A stretch of DNA of 64,000 nt from Galeopsis tetrahit. Its lineage: Eukaryota > Streptophyta > Magnoliopsida > Lamiales > Lamiaceae. Below, piece after piece: positions 1 through 9,155 of this stretch. The stretch lies in assembly GCA_963675135.1 (NCBI GenBank), contig OY776120.1, positions 56,168,063-56,232,062 of the forward strand. The letters are read 5' to 3'. Under the pieces are notes generated by a model. The model saw nothing but the letters and a program-made list of their open reading frames with translations. It made no database searches and was not told the DNA's origin. A program made the position numbers and the translations under genes. The stretch's first letter is position 1. The number at the start of each line of letters is the position of its first letter.

Positions 1-175
1 TATATATGAGTGGCTAAACTGGCTTAGATGGTATGAGTTCACTCACTGGGGATGAGGTGATGCGTGTTGAATCTTCATGTACGATCTTCTTGAGCTCTTC
101 TTATTTCTGGAGTTTATGACCTTTGCTCGACCTTTGCATCTCACACCTCTTCTCGTTCCCAATGATGTATGGACT

Positions 176-188
176 CATTTATATAGTG
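176..188 (-). promoter_or_regulatory. Putative TATA box in LTR
   Basis: On the minus strand the sequence reads CACTATATAAATG, a standard plant TATA context. It sits in the LTR downstream of the minisatellite, as expected for the U3 promoter of a minus-strand retroelement. Confidence 0.5.
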
Positions 189-380
189 TTGAGATTTGAA
201 TGTTACCGTTGGATGATAGCATTCAAATCTCCACTAATTAAGGAATTGGCAATCTCTTGATATGATATGATTGAATATTACCATTGTCATGTAATTTCAA
301 TCATATCTTTGACTTTCCTTTCTTGTGCACGAATCTTGTCAATCCTTGACTTCAGCTCTGATTGGCCTTCCTTTAATTGT

Positions 381-607
381 GTAAGAAGACTTCTACTCTG
401 CTGGTAAGAAGACTTCTACTCTGCTTGTAAGAAGACTTCACTCTGCTGGTAAGAAGACTTCACTCTGCTGGTAAGAAGACTTGTACTCTGCTGGTAAGAA
501 GACTTCACTCTACTGGTAAGAAGACTTCTACTCTGGTGGTAAGAAGACTTCTACTCTGATGGTAAGAAGACTTCACTCTGCTGGTAAGAAGACTTCTACT
601 CTGCTTG
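381..607. repeat. Minisatellite, ten units of 22-24 bp
   Basis: Ten tandem units with the core TAAGAAGACTTCTACTCTG, varying by 1-2 bases and by presence of the dinucleotide CT. The array lies in the U3 part of the LTR, upstream of its TATA box on the minus strand. It is a diverged direct repeat without unique spacers. Confidence 0.9.
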
Positions 608-785
608 TGTATACTCATCTTGCTCTTACTCTTCTTATCCTATAAGCTGAGTTCAATTCATCTTATCAGGAGACTTCTGGTCTTGGTCTTCTCTTTTCTT
701 CTTGAGCATTGACATGTCTTCTCTTCTAACCAGAGTCCTATCTATTACAAGATGTATAATAAAGTTGTCTATACAATACAACTTA

Positions 786-3026
786 TCATATTACATGTTT
801 GATTTGGTTTATCAAAACTAAACTAAGGATATTCATATCCCAACACACAATATCATAAGAGATAGGGGGTGCAAAGAGAACAGATTTGTGTGAAGAAGAC
901 CTCTTCTTCTTGGCTGGAGCAGCATACAGCTGAGACTGTCTCAAACGAGATGGTCTAGGCTGTTTGTTGTTCCTTTGTACAGGCTTGGAGTTAACTTGTC
1001 TCTTACCATTTTTGGTGTTGAGATGGTTAACCTTAGCTGGTACAGATGCCTTTTGGTTCATAGTAGGTTCATTGTGTATAGAACACTCACCCTTTTCATG
1101 TGATCGAGTAGTGCACTGATTAGGTGTACTACCCTCAGCTGGAGAAGGTGTTGATGGATTAAATTCATAACCAAAACCCATCTTGTTGCCATTAGATATA
1201 TAATATTCAGAGATGCTTTCAATAGTAGTAGATGTTTTATTGAACTCTGATATCTTTTGACTAAGGCTTTCCTTCTCCTTTTCTAAGAGCTCTTTTGCTT
1301 GGAAAATGTCATCGAACTTAGACTGAAGTGAACGAAATTCCTTGGTTTCTAAGGCTTGAGTTTTTAACATCCCCTCATACAACTGAGTTATCGTGGTGTT
1401 CTCTTCTTTAAGAAGTTCCACTTCTTTAGTCAATCTTTCATTCATTGTTATTAACCCAGGGGTGTTGTCAAACTTGACCTTTTTCAACCTAGCAATTTCT
1501 TTCCTTAGGTCCTTGTTCTCTTCTTCCACCTCTATGAAAGCTCTAGTGGCAATATCAAGATCACCTTTTACTTCTTCCAAGGATTGGTAATAGGTGTTCT
1601 CAAATTCGCCTACAGATAAGTTTGCCTCATCTGTGTGTGAAGAAATAGGTAAGTGAAAAGTTGATGTATATGAGTTTACCTCGTTTTCACCTATGGCCAT
1701 CATAGCTAAATCATCTGAATCATTTGAGAAGAGTTCACAATCTGGTGATGAGGGGAGATCATCACTTTGATATTCAGATTCTTCAGTCACCATTGCTTGT
1801 CTGTCTGGCTTTCTCCTGTCTCTTCTTGATTTTCTTTCTTCTTTATCTCCTGGATTTAGGTCTGGACATTCATAGACATAATGTCCTGGTTTGTTACAGT
1901 TGAAGCATGATCCAGACTTCTGATTTGAAGTGCTTCTTCTTGGAGGAGTGGCATCTCTTCTTCTATAATTTCGATTGTCAGATGACTCCATTTCTTTCCT
2001 AGGATATCTTTCTGGTGTTCTTTCTTTTGATTCTCTAGAGGATGATCCAGATCTCTTATCTTTATAATTCTTGTAGAATTTTCTATATTTGCTGTTTAAG
2101 GTGTTCATCCTTTCAAATCTCTTGATCATGAGAGCCATTTGCTCTTTCAGGCTCATATCTGATCCTTCAAGATCTTCTGTATTCAGAGGGGTCTTTCCAG
2201 AAGAGGTGCTTGCAGCTTTTGTATTTGTTGCTTTGAAAGCCACAGTCTTGGAGATAGATGGGGTTGCTGTGGGCTCATCATTTTCTGAGTTTTCTTCTCT
2301 TTCGAGATCATACTCATGAGCTTTGAGATTCTGGAATATAGTTTGAGTAGACCATTTCTTGATATCTTGAGTATCCTTGATGATGGTCTTCTTGAGTCTC
2401 CATTTCTTGGTTAGAGAGTCCAAAATCTTCAGATTTTTCTCTCTATTAGTATATTTCTTTCCTAGAGATTCTATCTCATTGATGATCTTTGTAAATCTAT
2501 TGTCCAGTTGATCAATAGACTCTTTTGGTTGCATCTTGAAGTGTTCAAACTTCTTGACGGCTGTTGAAAGTTTGCTCTCTTTAATCAGCTTCGTTCCTTC
2601 ACAAAGGAGTGCCAATGCATCCCATATGTCTTTAGCTATTTCACATTGGAGTACCTTTGCAATGTACTCATTAGGAAGAGTTTGCATGATGTAATCTTGA
2701 GCAATGATGTCAAGATTTGATTGTTTCATCTCTTCAGGGGTGAGATCTTTCATAGGCTTGGGGGCAAGTTCTCCAACTGGAATCTCTGGATCACCATTTG
2801 CAGTGTTGACCTCCATGATTGTGATTAGACCTTCTGTGATCACTGACCACATCTTGTAGTGGACTGAGGTGAGATTCTTCCTCATCCTTATCTTCCAGTA
2901 ATCGTAATCTTCTACTGAAAACTTTGGCAACTTACGCATGTTAGCACTCATGCTGTATGAGTTTTCAAAAACAGGTTTTTTCAAAAGGTAGATCTGTTCA
3001 AGAGGACTACAGAAAGACTCCCTCAA
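786..3026 (-). CDS. Gag protein of copia (Sirevirus-type) retrotransposon A
   Basis: An intact 746-codon gag-type ORF. Residues about 35-240 match the copia gag region (WKIRM followed by a helical domain). A basic linker leads to one zinc knuckle of the CX2CX4HX4C type (CFNCNKPGHYVYEC) that would bind the element RNA. A long charged coiled coil (leucine/glutamate heptads, roughly residues 480-610) follows, as in Sirevirus Gag proteins. The first Met is at 3026, but a Met about 25 codons in (MSAN) is more likely the family start. The last ~20 codons read into the adjoining LTR, so the natural C-terminus is lost. No protease, integrase or RT follows, so any movement would need enzymes from a relative. 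Closest in the window to the gag at 23294-25054. Confidence 0.85.
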   Translation of the reverse strand: MRESFCSPLEQIYLLKKPVFENSYSMSANMRKLPKFSVEDYDYWKIRMRKNLTSVHYKMWSVITEGLITIMEVNTANGDPEIPVGELAPKPMKDLTPEEMKQSNLDIIAQDYIMQTLPNEYIAKVLQCEIAKDIWDALALLCEGTKLIKESKLSTAVKKFEHFKMQPKESIDQLDNRFTKIINEIESLGKKYTNREKNLKILDSLTKKWRLKKTIIKDTQDIKKWSTQTIFQNLKAHEYDLEREENSENDEPTATPSISKTVAFKATNTKAASTSSGKTPLNTEDLEGSDMSLKEQMALMIKRFERMNTLNSKYRKFYKNYKDKRSGSSSRESKERTPERYPRKEMESSDNRNYRRRDATPPRRSTSNQKSGSCFNCNKPGHYVYECPDLNPGDKEERKSRRDRRKPDRQAMVTEESEYQSDDLPSSPDCELFSNDSDDLAMMAIGENEVNSYTSTFHLPISSHTDEANLSVGEFENTYYQSLEEVKGDLDIATRAFIEVEEENKDLRKEIARLKKVKFDNTPGLITMNERLTKEVELLKEENTTITQLYEGMLKTQALETKEFRSLQSKFDDIFQAKELLEKEKESLSQKISEFNKTSTTIESISEYYISNGNKMGFGYEFNPSTPSPAEGSTPNQCTTRSHEKGECSIHNEPTMNQKASVPAKVNHLNTKNGKRQVNSKPVQRNNKQPRPSRLRQSQLYAAPAKKKRSSSHKSVLFAPPISYDIVCWDMNILSLVLINQIKHVI

Positions 3027-3067
3027 GTCTTCTGATAATCTAGAGACAGTAGTCCGTTAGAACCACT

Positions 3068-3079
3068 GCTCTGATACCA
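3068..3079 (-). other. Primer binding site of element A
   Basis: The minus strand reads TGGTATCAGAGC, complementary to the 3' end of initiator tRNA-Met, the usual copia primer. It lies two bases inside the LTR that ends at 3082. Confidence 0.85.
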
Positions 3080-3081
3080 CT

Positions 3082-4519
3082 TGTTGGTCCCTGAACGAGT
3101 AGTGAATGGGATTAAAGTCAAGAGGGGAGGGGTGAATAAACCTTAAACCTTTTTCAATCAAAGAGTTGGGAACCTCTTCTGATTTCTATGTCACTTGGAC
3201 TACAAGTCTGCTGGTCCAGATGACTATAGTGATCTGATGAAGAGGTTTATATGCGGAAGTGAGTAGGCCTGTTTGTTTAGACTCGTTCAACAGTTCTTTT
3301 GAAATAACCAATTTGTTAACTTAGTGAAATACTCAGTTGATGCTGGTTTTGTAAGATATGGCCTTGTTTAAAGATAATTGAAAACACAATATGCACTATG
3401 TAAAGATATGAATAAGAAATAAAGTAAAATGCAAAATATAAATGACACCAAATTTATAGTGGTTCGGATATACGTTCCTACGTCCACTCTCACGTCCTAA
3501 CGTGATGTTTAATCCCTTTAATTTACCGAAAATTACAAGGGCTTGTCCTTTATAGTCCCAAGGGTAGGACTTTGAGATCTGAGCAGTCCTAACTGCTACG
3601 GTCTCCACAAGTGATTGGAAGCACTTGCACTTTTACAGGGGTTAAAAAACTTAACCTTATGGTGGGGGTTTGGGGTTTTTGAATGGATCCAATAATGGTT
3701 CAAGCTTATAAAACGCTTAACCACTATGCCTAAATCAATATATATGCAATATGAGTAGGATTCAGGTTCTTTGGTTGGATGGGAAATAACCTAAAAGCTA
3801 GAAGGGTGTTCTAATAATTTTTGGGCTTTTTGAGAATTCTTCTACAAAGTACTGCTTTCTGCTTGCTTGCGTGTTTAGCTTTTTGTGAATTCTCGCGTTG
3901 TATTTCCGTGTTTGTTATTTCTCACCCGCTTGTATTTATAGGGGAGGATTACTGCAACTAGCCGTTGGAGTTGACTAGCTGTTGGGCAATCTTTCCATGT
4001 TTGGTTGATTCCTTGATTCCAGCTACTTGATTGCTTCAAATCTGGGATCATGTCAATCTTGTAAGTATGGTAAGTCTTCGTTTGAATTGCAAGATGACTT
4101 TGGAATCAGCCGAGTCCTGGGCAAGCTTCTAGTCTTCTGGTCTTCACTCGTTTGGCCATATGTCTTTTGTCTTCTGATATCAGATGAGTATCACTCTTCT
4201 GATCTGGCAATTAATTGAGTGGACTTAGGCCATCTTCAACTTGGACTCCATCAGTTAAGTAGGTATACAAGTACCTTACTTATCTGGTCTTCAAGGATCT
4301 TCTAGTCTTCATGCCTTCTACTCTTCTTTTCTTGAGGTTGTGCAAGTGAGCAGATACTGTGCTGATCAGCTGAGATCAATACAGTTGATCACACAAGACT
4401 AGTCTAAGCTGTTCTATACAGAGTCAGCTGATCCTATTACATTTATAAACTCTAAGTGTTTTGGCCATCAAAACTATTCTAACATCAAGTGGGGCTTAGG
4501 GTGAATTTATATCCTAACA
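3082..4519 (-). repeat. LTR X, 5' LTR of element A
   Basis: Bounded by TGTT at 4519 and CAACA at 3082 on the minus strand, 1,438 bp, and followed by the primer binding site and gag. It has a TATA box at 3932-3941 and the GTGGTTCGGA...CCTACGTCCACT stretch that recurs in the other Sirevirus-type LTRs of this window. Its first 300 bp do not match the LTR on the other side of gag (1-845). A short open frame at 3396-3608 lies in the transcribed part and is not a gene. Confidence 0.75.
3932..3941 (-). promoter_or_regulatory. Putative TATA box of LTR X
   Basis: Minus strand CTATAAATAC. The same core occurs at the equivalent place in the LTRs of element E and, nearly so, in LTR Y. Confidence 0.55.
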
Positions 4520-4813
4520 ATATCCCTTATATACTTGACTTGGTTGATGAATAGTCCTTCCTTAGATTGCTTGACTTGAAGTCCCAAGAAGAAATTCATC
4601 AGTCCCATCATTGACATTTCAAACTTGCTTTGCATGAGTTTTGAGAACTTCTCACATAACTTCTCATTTGGAGATCCAAATATAATGTCATCCACATAGA
4701 TTTAGTCTAACAATATATCATCTCCTTCACAAATTTTGAACAAGGTTCTGCCTACTGTCTCTTTGAAAAAACCATGATCCAACATAAATTGTGATATCAA
4801 GTCCTCTGCAGAT
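4520..4813 (-). pseudogene. Reverse transcriptase fragment of copia element
   Basis: About 95 codons of copia RT, including the catalytic YVDDIIFGSPNEKL block and the FFLGLQVKQSK block, very similar to the RT at 19607-21160. An in-frame stop stands just before YVDD. The fragment is cut on one side by LTR X and on the other abuts LTR Y, so it is a relic of a third element into which A was probably inserted. Confidence 0.8.
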
Positions 4814-4828
4814 AAGGAGACAACTGGT

Positions 4829-6189
4829 AGAGTGCGAGTGTGAAACGCAACATGACAATACCCAAATAACTAAAGGTTTACTTAGTTGATTTAGTTAATC
4901 AAATACCTTCACGTCGTGAATGCGGAAATGTGAGTGTCTCAAAGAGGTTTATACTCGTTTGTGTGAAAACTCCTTTTCAAAATGTGTATTTCAAAATATC
5001 ACGAGCTTGATAAAACGTATTGTGAAGTTTGGCGTAAAATCAATATGCAATGTATGCTATAAGAATAGTATAAGCACATGCAATATTGAAATGAACAATA
5101 AAACAAATAACACATAATTTGCTAAGTGGTTCGGATGTAAAATATCCTACGTCCACTTTCTCACAGTTTGAACTGTGGATGATCTTTTAAAGATCTTGAT
5201 CGATATAAATTTCTTTACAAAGAACGAGAACCTCTATTTAAGAATAGGGTTTCTTGAACGTACGATCCTAATATATCGAATGGATATATTATTAAGGCTC
5301 ACTAAATGAATATGTGAATTTGGCCTTGTTGGGCGTAGAAACTAGCTAGAGCACTAAGGATTTCTAAGAATGAAACATGCTCTTTGAACTCTTGAACGAA
5401 TGATGGTAGTATGCATCAAGGATGGTATCAGTCGTATAAGTTCTTGGTTTCTCTCTCAAAATGATCGTCACGTAATGTATCGTTCTTGTTCGTATCTGTA
5501 ACCATTTCTATGAATGGTTTCTTGTATTTATATGAACGATAAAAACTAGTCACTATGAATAAACTAGATGTTGCAATTAAATATTTGTCTTTATTGTGCA
5601 TTCAAAAGGAATGTGCATTAAATGTCATTTAATAATTCATACTCTAGCACTTCGAGTTGTTCAGGCATGAAAACTTTTGATGATATGTCGATTTCTCGTT
5701 GGTCCACATCAGCTTAGTGTCAGACTGGGTTCAACGAAACTATAGTCAAGATGAGGGTGAACCTCAACTGCGCTCATCTTTACTTGATCTTTGTCTTGAA
5801 AGAATTCCCTTTGAATATTATCCTAAGTGTTGTAAGTATAAGATCAGTTGTCTGCGTACAACTCTGGTCCATATCAGCTGGGTTGATATTCTTGTGAGTC
5901 TTAGCTAACTTAGGCATACAAGGACCTAGTCATCTGATTATCACTTAGACTGTTCTTCTCTTCATAGGTATTCCAGTCTTCAGTCTTCTTGAATATACTC
6001 AGAATAGCTCTTATGGTGTCATTTGATATACATACAACTGACTTCCACTAGGCTTGATCTAAAAAGTTGTTATATACAATTCAGCTTATGACCTATGAGA
6101 TTACAAATTAATTTAACACTAATTACATATTTTGGTCATCAAAACTAAACATATTACAATGAGCTTAAAGGGTGGGTGAATATCCCAAC
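4829..6189 (-). repeat. LTR Y, Sirevirus-type, truncated
   Basis: Starts TGTTGGGATATTC at 6189 on the minus strand. It shares the GTGGTTCGGA...CCTACGTCCACT stretch (near 5126) and a TATA box near 5524-5534 with the other Sirevirus-type LTRs. The inner end lacks the expected ...CAACA and primer site and joins RT sequence at about 4815-4828, so the end of the LTR, the leader and gag are missing. Small open frames in it are not genes. Confidence 0.6.
5524..5534 (-). promoter_or_regulatory. Putative TATA box of LTR Y
   Basis: Minus strand CATATAAATAC, at the place equivalent to the TATA boxes of LTR X and element E. Confidence 0.45.
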
Positions 6190-7156
6190 AGGTACCCATC
6201 TCTTGCGGCGTGTTCTGTCTCATCGTTGGGCGACCTAAAAAGTAAAATAGGAACACTTTATGTGGACGGAGGGATGCATAATTCATAAATGACCACAACC
6301 AATAGAATTATAAATAAGTTCAAATACATAGTAATTCATAAGTCCAAATAGAATTAAAAACACAATACTGTACAATACATAATAAGTCCAAATAGAATTA
6401 TAAATAATTCATAAGTTCAAACTTCTAAGTCAAAATAAAATTAAAAACACAATAATATTTAAGTATGCGATAATTTACTAATTTTAATTATTTAATTGCC
6501 TAAAGAAGAAAAAAAAAACCACTCAACCCAAACGGAATGTCCACGGCCCATTGGGTCAAATTTAACCTAGCCCATCAAGCTTGTCGCGCTAGTGGCGGCC
6601 CGATTTTATATGAGCCTGTAATTTTTTTAGCTCAGCCCATACTAAGCTTCGGGTTGGCCGGAGCAATCCATTGGATCGGGCCCAAATTGGACACTCTAAT
6701 ATGGAGCGATTTCTTAAGGACCTTACACACTAGCTTATTTTTGTTATTAGTTTCAAATTGTTTGAAGATTTGGTTGTGATCACCTTAACTTTCATTTACT
6801 GAATTATTTCACTTGTTATGTTATTTTCAATTGTAGTAATGGTCCCTTACTCCAATAAAAAAAATCTTGGGAACGTTACATAAACTAATCAATAATCATT
6901 AAAACTTATGTCGAGAGAAATACACATAATGAATTTGGACTGAGGGAGTATAATTTAATATATCAATAAATTTGAAATAAATTAATTAAATGATTTTTTT
7001 AAAAGGGTCAAATTAAATATGTATACATATTAATTTATATCGCAAAATAAATGAAAGAATCTCTTTGTTCGAGTGATCAAACGCCTCACTTAGGCACCCC
7101 AAGTTTCCTAGTTTGATCACAATGGGCTGCAAAAATTGCTCAATTAAATCAATATA
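6190..7156. other. AT-rich intergenic DNA without a recognisable gene
   Basis: Low-complexity AT-rich sequence with scraps that resemble Stowaway ends (near 6270-6280 and 6940-6955) and a GC-richer patch at 6540-6710 typical of decayed transposon ends. The open frames at 6537-6779 and 7013-7198 have no domain I recognise and overlap repeat ends. Confidence 0.5.
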
Positions 7157-7425
7157 CTTCCTCCGTTTCAGAGTAAGTGTCTCATTTACTATTTCCACAC
7201 TTTTTAAGGAATAATAATATTAAATGGATAGTGGAATATTGATGTACAGAAAGATAGGGAAAATAAAAAATTGAGAGGGGTAGGAAAGGGAAAAGATACA
7301 AAGAGATATGAAGTAAAAAAAAAAAGTAAAGGGAGATAGTGGAGTGTGGACAAAAATGAAAATGAATAACTTAGCCTAAAAAACCGTAATTGACAAAATG
7401 GACACTTAGTCTAGGACGGAGGGAG
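7157..7425. mobile_element. Stowaway-like MITE
   Basis: Left end CTTCCTCCGTTTCAGAGTAAG follows TA. Right end GTCTAGGACGGAGGGAG is its imperfect inverted copy. The length (269 bp), AT-rich interior and terminal motif CTCCCTCCGT are typical of Tc1/mariner-derived Stowaway MITEs. The right TA duplication has mutated. Confidence 0.75.
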
Positions 7426-7430
7426 AGTGT

Positions 7431-7560
7431 TTTGGATGATTCATGGCTCAATGGTTTGATGCCCACCAGGGCGTTTGCCCGAGGTAATATTTGATTATAT
7501 TATGGATGGTTCGTGGCTCAATGGTTTGATGCCCGTCCAAGCGATCACCCGACGCGAGTA
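7431..7560. repeat. Direct repeat of about 50 bp, two diverged copies
   Basis: The phrase GGCTCAATGGTTTGATGCCC occurs near 7444 and again near 7513, each followed by a similar CG-containing stretch. The first part weakly resembles a tRNA-type box A, so a SINE fragment is possible, but no box B or poly(A) tail is clear. Confidence 0.5.
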
Positions 7561-7569
7561 CAAATTGAT

Positions 7570-7830
7570 TTGAGTCCATTTCTTTTAATTTATGAATTTG
7601 TGATGGTCATCGACGAAATATGTTCGTTACAAATTTTGAATATACATTAAATAATAATAAAAATTGCTACGAATTTTGACCCATCGGGTCATGATCAATT
7701 TGCGATGAAACTTGTCTTCGTAAATTAGCGACGGATTAAAAAAAATCATCGCAAATATTTGCTACTAGCTTTTTGGCGACCACCCAGAATTTATCGCAAA
7801 TGTCATCGCTAAACATCTTTTTTTGTAGTG
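7570..7830 (-). mobile_element. Terminal fragment of a CACTA transposon
   Basis: Read on the minus strand it starts CACTACAAAAAAAGATG at 7830, the canonical CACTA terminus. It continues with repeated TTTGCGATGA / TTAGCGACGG-like units, as in CACTA subterminal regions. The other end is not seen. It encodes nothing. Confidence 0.6.
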
Positions 7831-8065
7831 TTGTTCGAATTAACACCCTTATAATTTTTTTAACTTTGTTGTTATAAAATCGAAGAAAACCGAAACTGAA
7901 GAAAGGTCTTTGGGGTGGATCCATTTGGATTGAAGAGAGATTCTTGGAAAAATCGTGTAATAGTTAATAATTGCTCCCTCCATCCCAATGAAAGCTACCC
8001 AACTTTTCTTTTTCGTCTGTCCCAATGAAAGTTACCCCATTTCCTTTTTAGCAAAATACTCCTCT

Positions 8066-8182
8066 TGTTGAAATTTTAGAGTTATCCAAAATTGGGTAAC
8101 TTCCCAAAATTATCTAAATTGGGTAACCACCCAAAATTATCCATATGGTTAACCACCAAGGCTAATCCAAATTATTTTCTCT

Positions 8183-8218
<36 letters not shown>

Positions 8219-8455
8219 TAGCCGTGTATGGAGGGTGAGATAAAAAAACATTATATTCTCAATTTTCACAAATAAACATTGTAGAGTTGGAAAGCCTTTT
8301 AAACTTTCTCTTCTTTGAAATACCAAAGACACACAAAGGAATTAATCTCTTGTTCCTATTAGACGTTAATTCGAAGAGTGTGAATTATCGTTGTCGATCT
8401 TCTTTGTATCTCAAAGGCAAATTTCATGGTACCTCATATAGGAGACGAAATACTG
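8066..8455 (+). repeat. 5' LTR of copia C (truncated)
   Basis: Matches the two pieces of the 3' LTR (39283-39530 and about 41873-42005) closely. It includes a (TA)n tract near 8182-8212. The last ~90 bp seen in the 3' copy are missing. Confidence 0.8.
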
Positions 8456-8736
8456 CTTTTAAATGGTTTGAATGATTCTGTTTATATTATTAACCATGAT
8501 TCTTCTCTATGGCATTTTTGACTTGGACATGTTAACTATAAGAAATTATATAGCATGTCTAAATTAGATTTGATTCCTCCTTTTGATTTAAATATAGAGA
8601 AGTGTAGAATATGCATATTAACAAAGATAACAAGAAGTTTGTTCCCTAGTGTGGAAAGGACTTCATCATTGCTTGAATTAGTGCACAGTGGCTTATGTGA
8701 TTTTCATAACACTAATTCCTTAGGAAATAAAAAGTA

Positions 8737-9155
8737 CTTCCTCCGTCCCTGAAAAACTTTCATTTGTTGGAACGGAGTTTAAGGAAAAAGTGTAATAATT
8801 AAAGTCTTGGGGTAATTTTGTAAACTTTTTTATATAAAGTAAATAACGTAGTTTGATTGAGTGTATGGTGGGCCCCAAAAATATTGTATGAAGGGTAAAT
8901 ATGTGTACGTAGTATATAGTACTCCCTCTGTCCAGTAAAATTTTGCTCATTTTATTTTATACATGTTTTTCAAAAAATCATATTTTAATTATAAAAAATA
9001 TATGTGGGATAACGAGTAAAGAATATTGTTGGTAGATACTCAATCTTGTTAATAAAATAGAAAAAATACTCAAAAGTTAACTATTTAAATAGAATAAACG
9101 TATACTTTGTGGACCCAAAATTTGGTCTGAGCAAAATTTTACAGGATAGAGGGAG
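8737..9155. mobile_element. MITE remnant with a second Stowaway nested in or against it
   Basis: An outer element begins CTTCCTCCGTCCCTG at 8737 after TA. Its right end has been lost or replaced by the complete MITE at 8922-9155. Together they interrupt the integrase reading frame of copia C. Confidence 0.6.
8922..9155. mobile_element. Complete Stowaway MITE
   Basis: Terminal inverted repeats CTCCCTCTGTCCAGTAAAAT and its complement at the right end match over about 28 bp. TA duplications lie at 8920-8921 and 9156-9157, and the length is 234 bp. No coding capacity. Confidence 0.9.

Larger units (their letters stand above)
1..845 (-). repeat. Sirevirus-type LTR (3' LTR of gag-only element A), cut by window edge
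   Basis: Read on the minus strand, the LTR starts TGTTGGGATATG at 845 and runs off the window at 1. It directly follows the end of the gag ORF with no pol between. It contains a TATA box near 176-188 and a ten-unit minisatellite at 381-607. Its start resembles those of the LTRs at 3082-4519 and 4829-6189 only in general layout, so it belongs to a different subfamily. The outer end cannot be seen. Confidence 0.75.

Noticed and set aside
381..607. Regular repeats that could suggest a CRISPR-like array
   Set aside because: The units are contiguous with no unique spacers, diverged, and lie in a plant LTR.
7431..7560. Possible tRNA-derived SINE
   Set aside because: Only a weak box A is seen; no clear box B, poly(A) tail or target duplication.
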